Below are positions 20,548 to 29,790 of a stretch of 36,633 nt of DNA, in pieces. Source of the stretch: Candidatus Acidiferrales bacterium (GTDB lineage Bacteria; Acidobacteriota; Terriglobia; Acidiferrales; UBA7541); the NCBI GenBank assembly GCA_030037355.1, contig JASHRL010000404.1:1-36633 (forward strand), given 5' to 3'. The position numbers and the translations under genes are program-made. The notes under the pieces are model-generated. The model was not told where the DNA came from. It saw only the letters and a program-made list of their open reading frames with translations, and did no database searches. Each line of letters starts with the position of its first letter. The stretch's first letter is position 1.

Positions 20548-22806
20548 ATGATCAAGCGACTCTCATTTTTATTTTTCGCAGCAGTGCTCGCCTGCATCAC
20601 TCCATCCGCATTCGCACAATCCGACTCCGGCAAAGTTCCCGGCTCGCTCGGCGATGATCTTCGCCAATTCGTCGAGACGCCCGCCATTCCCGGCTATGAA
20701 TCTGCGCTCGCCGCGGAAATCCGCGACCGCGTGAAATCTTTTTCACCGCAAACAGATAACCTCGATGACGTCATCGTCACCATCGGCAGCGGCAGCCCCA
20801 AGCGCCTCATCGTTGCGCCTATGGACGAGCCCGGCTACGTTGTCGGCAACATCACCGACGACGGCTACATCCAGCTTCAGCGCCTCCCGCAGTTCGGCGA
20901 TCTTCCGCTCTTCAACGAACTCTATTCTGCGCAGCCCGTCGAAATTCAATCTGCCTCTGGGAAATGGATTCCCGGCGTCGTTGCCGGCCTTTCCATTCAC
21001 TTGCTCCCCGGACGTCTTTATCCGCCCGATCCTTCCGACATCGAAAATATGTACGTCGACGTTGGCGCCGCTTCTGCTGCGGAAGTGAAGCATCTGGGTG
21101 CGGATCTCTTGAGCCCCGTGGTCATGGATCGCACGCTCTTTTCTCTTGGCAAGAATTTCTACGCCGCTCCGGCCGTCGGCGACCGCTTCGGCGACGTCGC
21201 TCTCGTCGATCTGCTGCGCCACATCGATCCATCGAAAGTGAGCGGCACGCTGGTTGTCGCTTTTGCCGCTCAGCAATGGGCTGGCGCGCGCGGCCTCGAG
21301 CGTCTCCTCGACGAAGAAAACCCGGACGAACTCATCTACGTTGGCCGACTCATCGCTGCGCCGCCGAATCCCGCCGAACCAACCTTGCATCGCGGCCCGC
21401 GCCTTCCGATGGGCAGCGGCGTTCTGGTCGGTTCGGAGGATGGGAGCGGAAATTTTTCCGGCTTCGCTCAGGACCTCAAATCTCTCGCCGACTCCAATCA
21501 AATTCCCTTCGCCATGGATTTCTCCGGCCCGATGATGCCGCCGAGCTATCTTGCGCCGCCGAAAACTCCCGATAAAACTGTGCACCTCGCGATTGCCACC
21601 GCCTGGCCTGACACGCCTGCAGAAATCATCAGCGCCAAAGATCTCGCGAATCTGTCGGACCTGCTGCAGATCTACGCGCAAGGATCGTTGGCCCAGGTTC
21701 GGCCGTTCATAACACTTCCAGAGATAGTTGATCATCCTCTTGCTAATCTCGGAACGCCGCCAACGAACGAGCAAATTCTCCGCAGCCTCGTCGAAACGTA
21801 CGCCGTCAGCGAGCATGAAGCGCGCATGCGCGACGCGGTGAAGAGCCTGCTCCCGAAGTGGGCGCATCCAGAAACCGACGACGCCGGAAATTTGATTCTC
21901 CAGATCGGCAGTACTCCGGCCAGCTCGCATGTTCCCAGCATCATGTTCGTCGCGCACCTCGACGAAATCGGCTACGTCGTCCAGGAAATTCTGCCCGATG
22001 GAAAACTCGCCGTGAGCGGCGGAGGCGGACAGGCCGATTATTTCATCGGCCATGCCGCTCTGGTTCACACAGCGAATGGCCGCGACATTCCTGCCGTGAT
22101 GGAGTTGCCCGAAGGCTGGGACGAGCCCGGCTTCAAATGGCCGCGTGGCCGTGGCTTGATGTCTCGCGTCGACGTTGGCGCGCGCTCGCCAGACGAAGTC
22201 GCGCAAATGGGCATCGCCGTCGGCGACTACATCACCATTCCGAAGAAATATCGCCATCTTGCCGGCACGCGCGCCAATGCGCGCAGCTTCGACGATCGCG
22301 TGGGCGACACTGCGTTGGTCTCCGCCGTCTGGGCGCTCGGCCCGAATCTGAAGGATCGCAACGTCACCTTCGTCTGGTCCACGGGCGAGGAGCTCGGACT
22401 CGTCGGCGCCGGCAAACTCGCCGCGCGGCTCGGCGCCGAAGGCAAAGCGCCAGACTACGTTTTCGCCATCGACACTTTCGTCAGCTCCGATTCGCCGCTT
22501 GAATCCAAGCGTTTCGGAGACACCCAAATCGGCGACGGTTTTGTCGTCCGCGCCGTGGACAATTCCAATATCATTCCGCGCAAGCTCGTCGAAAAAGTTG
22601 TCTCCATCGCGCGCGCCAATCATATTCCCGTGCAATACGGCATCACCGGCGGCGGCAACGACGGTTCTGCGTTTTTGCGCTATGGCTCGATTGACGTCGC
22701 GCTCGGCTGGCCTTTGCGCTATTCGCATTCGCCCGGCGAAGTCATCGATCTGCGCGACCTCGATGCGCTCTCTCACATCGTCGTCGCGCTCTCGCGCAAT
22801 TGGTAG
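20548..22806 (+). CDS. exported tandem M42-type metallopeptidase (N-terminal half apparently degenerate)
   Basis: Signal MIKRLSFLFFAAVLACITPSAFAQ; C-terminal half has VAHLDEIGYV, ARSFDDRVG, STGEELGLVGA, GGGNDGSAF. Confidence 0.85.
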   Translation: MIKRLSFLFFAAVLACITPSAFAQSDSGKVPGSLGDDLRQFVETPAIPGYESALAAEIRDRVKSFSPQTDNLDDVIVTIGSGSPKRLIVAPMDEPGYVVGNITDDGYIQLQRLPQFGDLPLFNELYSAQPVEIQSASGKWIPGVVAGLSIHLLPGRLYPPDPSDIENMYVDVGAASAAEVKHLGADLLSPVVMDRTLFSLGKNFYAAPAVGDRFGDVALVDLLRHIDPSKVSGTLVVAFAAQQWAGARGLERLLDEENPDELIYVGRLIAAPPNPAEPTLHRGPRLPMGSGVLVGSEDGSGNFSGFAQDLKSLADSNQIPFAMDFSGPMMPPSYLAPPKTPDKTVHLAIATAWPDTPAEIISAKDLANLSDLLQIYAQGSLAQVRPFITLPEIVDHPLANLGTPPTNEQILRSLVETYAVSEHEARMRDAVKSLLPKWAHPETDDAGNLILQIGSTPASSHVPSIMFVAHLDEIGYVVQEILPDGKLAVSGGGGQADYFIGHAALVHTANGRDIPAVMELPEGWDEPGFKWPRGRGLMSRVDVGARSPDEVAQMGIAVGDYITIPKKYRHLAGTRANARSFDDRVGDTALVSAVWALGPNLKDRNVTFVWSTGEELGLVGAGKLAARLGAEGKAPDYVFAIDTFVSSDSPLESKRFGDTQIGDGFVVRAVDNSNIIPRKLVEKVVSIARANHIPVQYGITGGGNDGSAFLRYGSIDVALGWPLRYSHSPGEVIDLRDLDALSHIVVALSRNW

Positions 22807-22815
22807 GAGTCTTTC

Positions 22816-23352
22816 ATGCAGAATCGTGACTTCAGCCTTCGCGCGCTCTATGCCGCACTCGATGCGCAGCGCCAGGCGCGCGGAATTTCCTGGGCGCAGG
22901 CCACGCGCGAAATGAATGGCCCGGCGAAGCACGGCTTCGCATCCTCGCGTAACCGTGCTTCTCACGCGCTTAGCCCATCCACGGTGACTGGCACGCGCAC
23001 ACGATTGGTTGCCGAAGCGGATGGTGTCTTGCAGATGCTTCGCTGGCTCGACCGCACGCCCGAAAGCTTCGTCCCGCGTCATGCCGCCGCAAACACTGCT
23101 GGTGCGCGCTTGCCTGCTGTCCCTCCCGGTCATATTTTGCGCTTCGATACGAGAAGGATTCACGCCGCGCTCGACATGCAACGTGCGGAACGTGAAATGA
23201 CTTGGTCGCAGGTCGCAAACGAGATTGGTGTTTCTGCCTCCACTCTTACGCATCTCGCCAAGGGCGGCCGCACCGGCTTCCCTCAAGTGATGCGCGTCGT
23301 TCGCTGGCTCTCCCGCCCCGCCGCAGATTTCACTCATGCCTCTCCTCATTGA
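22816..23352 (+). CDS. hypothetical protein with two tandem HTH-like units
   Basis: LRALYAALDAQRQARGISWAQATREM repeated as TRRIHAALDMQRAEREMTWSQVANEIGVSASTLTHLAKGGRTGFPQVMRVVRWL. Confidence 0.65.
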   Translation: MQNRDFSLRALYAALDAQRQARGISWAQATREMNGPAKHGFASSRNRASHALSPSTVTGTRTRLVAEADGVLQMLRWLDRTPESFVPRHAAANTAGARLPAVPPGHILRFDTRRIHAALDMQRAEREMTWSQVANEIGVSASTLTHLAKGGRTGFPQVMRVVRWLSRPAADFTHASPH

Positions 23353-23449
23353 TTTCCTCTTAGCTGGAATTCACGATCAATAATCTTTGGCGTGATGCAA
23401 AGCGGCGAGGCACACTTTTACTTTCCTCCTTCGCCTGCGATAATCGCTC

Positions 23450-24847
23450 ATGCCCATCAAGACCATCATCGAGCCGTTCCGCATCAAGTCCGTCGAGCCG
23501 ATTCGCCGCACCACGCGCCGCGAACGCCAAAAACTTCTTGTCGCCGCCGGATACAATCTTTTTCTCGTTGCCTCCGACGACATTCTGATCGACCTGCTCA
23601 CCGACTCCGGCACGAACGCGATGTCCACCGAGCAATGGGCGGCGATGATGCGCGGCGACGAATCCTACGCTGGCTCGCCGAGCTTCCAGCGCTTCCGCAA
23701 ATCCATTCAGGCGATCATGGGATTCAAGCATGTGATTCCCACGCATCAGGGGCGCGCCGCGGAGCGAATTCTTTTTGGTGTGATGTGCAAAAAGGGCGAC
23801 GTGGTTCCCAACAACACGCACTTCGATACCACGCGCGCGAATTGCGAATTCGTCGGCGCCGAAGCGCTGGACATTCCCATCGCCGAAGCGCGGCAGCCGC
23901 AGACGCGCCATCCCTTCAAAGGCAATATGGACACGGCGAAACTCGCCGCGGTGATCGAGCGCGTGGGCGCGAAGCGCGTGCCGCTCGTCATGCTCACGGT
24001 GACGAACAATTCCGGCGGCGGCCAGCCGGTTTCGCTCGAAAACATCAAGGCGGTGAAAAAAATCTGCGCGCGCCACAAAATCCCTCTCTATATCGACGCG
24101 TGCCGCTTCGCCGAAAACGCCTATTTCATCAAGCTGCGCGAGCCGGGCTACTCGAAAAAATCGCCGCGCGAAATCGCGCAGGAGATGTTCCGCTACGCCG
24201 ACGGCTGCACGATGTCTGCGAAAAAAGACGGCCTCGCGAATATCGGCGGATTTTTGTGCACCAACAATGACCTGATCGCGCAGCAAGAAAAAGATTTGCT
24301 GATTCTGACGGAAGGTTTTCCCACGTACGGCGGACTTGCGGGCCGCGACCTCGACGCCATCGCCGTGGGATTGAACGAAGCGCTGGACGAAGATTATTTG
24401 AATTACCGCATCGTATCGACGGCTTATCTCGGCGATCACATTTCCGCCGGAGGCGTTCCGATCGTGCAGCCGCCGGGCGGCCATGCGATTTATATCGATG
24501 CGCGGGAATTTTTGCCGCACATTCCGCCGACGCAATTTCCCGGCGTGGCGCTGGCGGCGGAACTTTATGTCGAAGGAGGGATCCGTTCTGTCGAAATCGG
24601 AACGCTGATGTTCGGCAAGCGCGACGACAAAGGCGTCGAGCATCCCGGGCCGATGGACCTGCTGCGGCTGGCGATTCCGCGGCGCGTCTACACGCAATCG
24701 CACATCGACTATGTGGTCGAAGTGATTCTGGAAGTCTGGCGGCGGCGCAAGGGAATTCGCGGGCTCGAACTGACCTATCAGGCGCCTTTCCTGCGGCATT
24801 TCACGGCGCGATTCCGGACGGCGCCGCAGCACAAAGCAAAATCGTAA
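23450..24847 (+). CDS. tnaA: tryptophanase / beta-eliminating lyase
   Basis: LLTDSGTNAMSTEQWAAMMRGDESYAGS; MLTVTNNSGGGQPVS; DGCTMSAKKDGLANIGGF. Confidence 0.92.
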   Translation: MPIKTIIEPFRIKSVEPIRRTTRRERQKLLVAAGYNLFLVASDDILIDLLTDSGTNAMSTEQWAAMMRGDESYAGSPSFQRFRKSIQAIMGFKHVIPTHQGRAAERILFGVMCKKGDVVPNNTHFDTTRANCEFVGAEALDIPIAEARQPQTRHPFKGNMDTAKLAAVIERVGAKRVPLVMLTVTNNSGGGQPVSLENIKAVKKICARHKIPLYIDACRFAENAYFIKLREPGYSKKSPREIAQEMFRYADGCTMSAKKDGLANIGGFLCTNNDLIAQQEKDLLILTEGFPTYGGLAGRDLDAIAVGLNEALDEDYLNYRIVSTAYLGDHISAGGVPIVQPPGGHAIYIDAREFLPHIPPTQFPGVALAAELYVEGGIRSVEIGTLMFGKRDDKGVEHPGPMDLLRLAIPRRVYTQSHIDYVVEVILEVWRRRKGIRGLELTYQAPFLRHFTARFRTAPQHKAKS

Positions 24848-24970
24848 TCCCCTGTTCGCAGCGCGGTTCCTGCTGAAATTTTTTCGGCGCGCGGAGCGCT
24901 GATTTTCGCGCGACGCGGCGCTTGCGGAGTTGCCGCGCGGGCAACTTGCATTTGCTATAATGCCGCGTTC

Positions 24971-25621
24971 ATGCCGGAGCCGAAATTCAAGCCGCCGCGC
25001 TACTTCGCCATCGAAGGCCCGATCCGAGTGGGCAAATCCACGCTGGCGAAAATCCTCGCGGAACGATTGCACGCGCGGCGCGTCTTCGATTGCGAAGACA
25101 ATCCTTTTCTCAGCGCTTTTTACGATGAAAAACCCGGCGCGGCGTTTGCCGCACAGATGCATTTTCTGATGGAGCGGCATCAGCGGCTGATGGAAATCGA
25201 CCGCGAAAAAAAGCTCGGGCCGGTGGTGAGCGATTTTCTCTTCGAGAAAGACAAGATTTTCGCCTACATCAATCTCGACAATGAAGAGCTGAAACTTTAC
25301 GAACGCTATTACGAGATGCTGGCGACATCGGCGCCCGTTCCGGATCTGGTGATTTACTTGCAGGCGAAGCCGGAAGTGCTGCGGCAGCGAATCACGAAAA
25401 AAGGCGCGCGCGAGGAATCGCATATTTCGGCGGAGTATCTGCAGACCGTCGCGCAGGCCTATGAGCACTTCTTTTTTCACTACACCGGCGCGAATCTGCT
25501 GGTGGTGGATACCTCCGACATTGATTTTGTGGAGCGCAATGCGGATTTGCAGGAACTGCTGCGGCGTCTGCGGCAGCCGGTGAAAGGCACGCAGTATTTC
25601 CTCCCCCTCGGACCCGAGTGA
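24971..25621 (+). CDS. deoxynucleoside kinase
   Basis: YFAIEGPIRVGKSTLAKILAERL P-loop; SDFLFEKDKIFA; YLQAKPEVLRQRITKKGAREE. Confidence 0.88.
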   Translation: MPEPKFKPPRYFAIEGPIRVGKSTLAKILAERLHARRVFDCEDNPFLSAFYDEKPGAAFAAQMHFLMERHQRLMEIDREKKLGPVVSDFLFEKDKIFAYINLDNEELKLYERYYEMLATSAPVPDLVIYLQAKPEVLRQRITKKGAREESHISAEYLQTVAQAYEHFFFHYTGANLLVVDTSDIDFVERNADLQELLRRLRQPVKGTQYFLPLGPE

Positions 25622-25694
25622 AACAACGGGACGCCGGATTTTTTTGCAGCGTGACGGCGCGCGCGGCATAAGAGCGTTCTCCCCAAAAAATGCG

Positions 25695-26504
25695 CTATGT
25701 CTGTCGATTAGAAATGACCTCCGATCTTTGTTTTGAACGAGTTGCGCCCATTTCTAATTTTTCATAGGTCTGTCGATTAGAACTGCGCGGCGCGACGCTG
25801 GAGGCCAGAAACTCGCGAGAGAGCGGGGCTGAGTTTTGGGATTTGCGACCGGCAGTGGAGTTGGGACGGAGCGATGGAGCGGGAGTCGGTTTCGTGGCTG
25901 TGACCCGGGAGGGATCGGAAACCATTTGCATGGGCGAGCGGCGCGCGGCCCGGCGCGGGGCTGTGGATGTGGAAGAGTGGGCGGACTTCGCGGGTGGTTT
26001 GGTGATGGAGACGACGTGATGCGTGGTGGGCGGCTCGGTCCACTGGCCGCGTTCATTGAGGCAGGCGAGGGTGCGGACGGCGCGGAGAACCGCGAAGGCC
26101 GTGGGCGTCGCAATGAAACTGACCTCTTCGAGGACTTTTTCGACCACCCCGCGGAGGTTTTCGCGGCGGCGGACATCGAGTCCGGTGGCGCGAGCGTGGC
26201 GGTAGATGACGGATTCGCCGTGCAAACCGTAAGATTCCTCAATCCAGGAGGCTCGGTTCCAGTCGATGAAATCGTCTTCGATGGCCTGGCGCTGGGGATG
26301 ATTGCAAATCTGGCATTTGCGGCTGTGGCGTCCATTGCGTTCATGGCCGGCGGTGCGGCGGGAACGGCGATTTGATTTGCTGGCTTTGCGCGAGGACGCA
26401 GCGGCGGAGGGTTCGGCGAGGGGCGAGCCGTCCTGGGCGAGAAGGTCGTTTATTTTGGCGGAAAGGACAGAGGCGTAGCGTTCATTGGCGGACTGAGGCG
26501 CCAT
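25695..26504 (-). CDS. hypothetical protein with CxxC motif and HTH-like segment
   Basis: KCQICNHPQRQAIEDDFIDWNRASWIEESYGLHGESVIYRHARATGLDVRRRENL; low-complexity C-terminus runs into a repeat element, so the true end is uncertain. Confidence 0.6.
   Translation of the reverse strand: MAPQSANERYASVLSAKINDLLAQDGSPLAEPSAAASSRKASKSNRRSRRTAGHERNGRHSRKCQICNHPQRQAIEDDFIDWNRASWIEESYGLHGESVIYRHARATGLDVRRRENLRGVVEKVLEEVSFIATPTAFAVLRAVRTLACLNERGQWTEPPTTHHVVSITKPPAKSAHSSTSTAPRRAARRSPMQMVSDPSRVTATKPTPAPSLRPNSTAGRKSQNSAPLSREFLASSVAPRSSNRQTYEKLEMGATRSKQRSEVISNRQT
25699..25782. repeat. pair of 15-bp direct repeats with an internal inverted repeat
   Basis: gtctgtcgattagaa at 25699-25713 and 25768-25782; attagaaatg (25707-25716) is the reverse complement of catttctaat (25749-25758). 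Confidence 0.7.
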
Positions 26505-26613
26505 GTGGTTTCTCCTTTGAGATTTATTTGATTAGAGTTCTACGGATTTTCTGAGGCGGAAGGGTCGGTGGCCTGACGTTGCCCTTGGCCGGTACTGCAA
26601 GCCACAATGTTGA

Positions 26614-26646
26614 GGTATGTATACCAGAGTATAAACAGATTGTCAA
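26614..26646 (-). promoter_or_regulatory. sigma70-type promoter with palindrome at the -10
   Basis: Minus strand TTGACA-N17-TATACA (26646-26618); GGTATgtATACC palindrome at 26614-26625. Confidence 0.65.
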
Positions 26647-26716
26647 GAGAAAAAAAGAGAGGTGGCGAGCAGATTTCCCGACGCGATTGGAGTAGAGGGG
26701 TTCGGGCACGCGGACG

Positions 26717-27796
26717 CTAGTGAAATTCCAAACGGCCCCTCTTCGCTTGAGTGGCGGGGCGAAACCAACCTTCGCTGCTGAGCCGTCGCCATGCCAGTTG
26801 GATATGCTCCTTGGAGAGAATCGCGCGCTTTCTCGGGTTCCAGTTGTGAACAGCTACAATTGCGTCATCAGCAGTGTAAACTCCTAATTCGCGGGTCCCG
26901 ACCCAATGGACGGTCGCCAGTAACTCCATTCCGTATGGAGTCTCGAAACCTTCAATCAAGCGAGCTACGCGACCGATGTGGTCACTTAATTGTTTGTCGT
27001 TGTTTGTATGAATAAAGTTTTCAGCTTCGGCTAGTGCTCCCCGCATGACGGCGATCTCTGAATCTCCCGAAAAATCTCCGACTCCAGTAATGTAATGCCC
27101 ATCCATAGCCTTAAGGACGTGCCTTAGTTTGTCGGAATAGGGGCCGTAATTATGTTTAACGAAGTCGAGCTGCAGAGGCTGTCCAGCTTCCTCGAGGAAA
27201 TAAGCGAGTTTTTGAATCTCAATCTTGCTTAGTGTGTATTCCATTTCGAGGTAGACCGAAATTACTTTAACAATCGCCGCTCGAACCGCAGTCATTCTTG
27301 GTTTCTCGGTTCGGTTCACCATTTCTTGGGGAGGCGGGGCACCTTTCGGCTCAAACAAATCTACATGAACTTGGTCATGGCCCTCGAAGGCACCGAAAAC
27401 TAGGCGCTTCACATCGTTCCAATCTAATCCGCCATTCCCGCAGCCTAGTGGTGGCAGTGCAATGCTCTTGATGCCTAGGCGATCCACTTGCGAAACCAGA
27501 TCGCGGAGTCCTTTTTCAATATATTCGATTCTGGAGTCTCCCCGCCAATGCACCTTGGTTGGAAAATTGATGATGTATCGAGGCCTCTCCCATTCGCCAA
27601 GATCGTGGATAAACATTCTGCCGGGCTTGATTTCTTTGCGTTTGCAGGCCTCTTGGTACTCTTTAAAGTTCCTCGGCCATCGCTGCTTAAATTGCAGGGC
27701 GATCCCTTTGCCCATCACGCCGACACAATTGACCGTGTTTATGATTGCCTCTGATTTTTCTTTCAAGAGATCGCCACTCTTGATTTGAATGGTCAT
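26717..27796 (-). CDS. darG: DarG-type macrodomain antitoxin (DNA ADP-ribosyl glycohydrolase)
   Basis: MTIQIKSGDLLKEKSEAIINTVNCVGVMGKGIALQFKQRWP; SIALPPLGCGNGGLDW; ~180-aa C-terminal domain; directly downstream of darT. Confidence 0.88.
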   Translation of the reverse strand: MTIQIKSGDLLKEKSEAIINTVNCVGVMGKGIALQFKQRWPRNFKEYQEACKRKEIKPGRMFIHDLGEWERPRYIINFPTKVHWRGDSRIEYIEKGLRDLVSQVDRLGIKSIALPPLGCGNGGLDWNDVKRLVFGAFEGHDQVHVDLFEPKGAPPPQEMVNRTEKPRMTAVRAAIVKVISVYLEMEYTLSKIEIQKLAYFLEEAGQPLQLDFVKHNYGPYSDKLRHVLKAMDGHYITGVGDFSGDSEIAVMRGALAEAENFIHTNNDKQLSDHIGRVARLIEGFETPYGMELLATVHWVGTRELGVYTADDAIVAVHNWNPRKRAILSKEHIQLAWRRLSSEGWFRPATQAKRGRLEFH

Positions 27797-27812
27797 TCCA
27801 AGCGCTCCATCA

Positions 27813-28484
27813 TTAATAGTACCAAGCTTTCTTCACTTCCACCGGGATGTTAATGTCCGCTTCATCAAGAATTTCCTTAACCTCGGCAGCCTTCGCGTTA
27901 CTGTAGACGCCCACACAATCCATTAGATCCAGCGGAATTGCCTTATGCACCAAGAACTCCGCCTGGCGCGTCTCCATCCGGCGAATGCGCTTGGGATTAT
28001 TGGGATCGTTGAACCAGAACTGACAGTAGCCATCGAGCCGGGGTGCTTCGTGGAACAAGCCCCAATCAATCTTGTCAAGATCTCTCAAATTGCTGTAGCA
28101 ATTAGCATAGTCGAGAGTCGCGTTGCAATCGTAAAACACAAAATCTAGCCCCTTCTCCACAACCGCCTCGACCGTGGTCGCAAGGTGCACTATATCTGTT
28201 TGGCGATATTCGCAGCCATTGACTCGTCCCTCATTGATCGCCATCAACATTGGAGATCGTGGCGCAAAATAAAACGGAACGTAGTCGTGGATCACTCCAC
28301 CCGGCGGCCTCGCGACAATTTTTGCAGCGCGCTTACCTTGTGCACCTTGATAGGCGATATTTCCATATTTCATCTTTTTCTTCTGCAACACCGTGTTCGC
28401 ATATAGCCTCTTTGCCTCAGCAATACTCGCCAGATTGCAAATGGCCGTGATGTGAAATATGCGAAGCGGTTTCCGAATCGGCAC
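27813..28484 (-). CDS. darT: DarT-type DNA ADP-ribosyltransferase toxin (DUF4433)
   Basis: LRIFHITAICNLASI; YVPFYFAPRSPML; RRMETRQAEFLVHKAIPLD with candidate catalytic Glu. Confidence 0.88.
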   Translation of the reverse strand: MPIRKPLRIFHITAICNLASIAEAKRLYANTVLQKKKMKYGNIAYQGAQGKRAAKIVARPPGGVIHDYVPFYFAPRSPMLMAINEGRVNGCEYRQTDIVHLATTVEAVVEKGLDFVFYDCNATLDYANCYSNLRDLDKIDWGLFHEAPRLDGYCQFWFNDPNNPKRIRRMETRQAEFLVHKAIPLDLMDCVGVYSNAKAAEVKEILDEADINIPVEVKKAWYY

Positions 28485-29249
28485 TCGAACTCTCGAATAA
28501 CTTCTGCGTTATATTTCTCGATCATACGGATTTCGTTGCGCTTGGACAAATGCTTGAAAAACGAAGAGTCTTCTTTCTTCGCTTTATATTCGCCATCGGC
28601 TATTTCCACTGTATACTAGCGCGCGAGGCGCCCGCAAGTGATTTCGGGGATAGGATACAGCAGCGCGCGAAACCGGCCCTCCCATAGATTGTGGGGGCGC
28701 TCGTGAGCATACGCGCGATGGGCGGGAGGCATGTCGGCGTGCGGAGCACGTTGGCGGCTGCGATTTTGCAGTGATAGAATCGCCGGGAATATGCCGGAGT
28801 TTAACCCCGACGCGCCGGTTCCCGATACCAACTTCACGGACAAGAATGCTGTGGACAGGTACTTGGAGTGTGGGCGCTTCAGACGGTGTGCCAATCTTAG
28901 AGCAGCACCGGCGCATTTGCCGAACGCTATTGTCTATATTCCGATGTGCACGAAATCACGCTTCAACAAAACAGATACTGCGGCGTACATACCAATGCCA
29001 TCACCGAACCAGCCATTGAACCCAGTTACGCTGGCCAGTTTATGTTATTGGTCTCGGTCGATTTCATGCCCACGCAACTGCCGAGAATACAGAAATGCAA
29101 CAGTAGCAAAAGTCTGGAGGCAAACGCGTAGATTTTCTGGCTGGATTTTCGGGCACGTTGTCAAGCCATCGGAAATTTGGTGGGCTGCCTTTTGGGCGTG
29201 GGTTATGGGAAAGTAAGAGCGTCCGTTTGTTGAACAGAGTAGGTTTCCG

Positions 29250-29762
29250 ATGCGTCTACCATTTAGCAGGTTAACGGAATTTCTAGCAGCATATGGAGCA
29301 CTTCTTTCCAGCGTGGGTTTTGGATGGACTCTCTATAGAGACTTGCTTGACCGCGCTAAGTTGCAGGTCTCTGCAAGTATTCGGAGGATTGGACGAGGTG
29401 CGGACGGCAAGTTTTTCGCTTGTAAGCCAGACCTACCAATTGAGGGAGCAAGCGAGCAGCTTTTCGTCGTCATGGATGTTGTAAATGTTGGTCGACGGCC
29501 AGTTCTGTGGCAAGGGTGGGGTGGTAAGTATCACAAATCTGAAGATGGTAAGACTGCGTTTCTTATAGTTGGGCGCGATCTGCCCAAAATGCTGCAAGAG
29601 GGCGAAACACATAGCGAGTTCACCATCTTAGAAGCCGACTTGAGGCCAGCGCACGACAACGTAAGAAGCCTGTTTGTGTGGGACCCGTCCGGCAAGCACT
29701 GGAAATTAACGCGAAATGCCCTCAAGAAACTAAAACAGGAAGCCCGTAGATTTGGAGCTTGA
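29250..29762 (+). CDS. hypothetical protein with N-terminal membrane segment
   Basis: 170-aa ORF, FLAAYGALLSSVGFGWTLYRDLLDRAKLQVSASI then a soluble domain. Confidence 0.6.
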   Translation: MRLPFSRLTEFLAAYGALLSSVGFGWTLYRDLLDRAKLQVSASIRRIGRGADGKFFACKPDLPIEGASEQLFVVMDVVNVGRRPVLWQGWGGKYHKSEDGKTAFLIVGRDLPKMLQEGETHSEFTILEADLRPAHDNVRSLFVWDPSGKHWKLTRNALKKLKQEARRFGA

Positions 29763-29790
29763 GCATAGCTCGCCAATTTGATTTGGGCTT

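Noticed and set aside
20743-23349. 868-aa minus-strand ORF
   Set aside because: Antisense to the M42 peptidase and HTH-like gene; GC-rich antisense open frame with no recognisable domains.
23360-25669. 769-aa minus-strand ORF
   Set aside because: Antisense to tryptophanase and deoxynucleoside kinase; no domain features.
28630-28650. Possible left terminal inverted repeat (gcaagtgatttcgg) matching the right terminus CCAGTGATTCC
   Set aside because: Only ~9 of 11 bases match with no extension; compatible with chance.
29335-29355. acttgcttgac as partner of right-end ccttgcttacg
   Set aside because: Short match inside a coding region, no longer inverted repeat.
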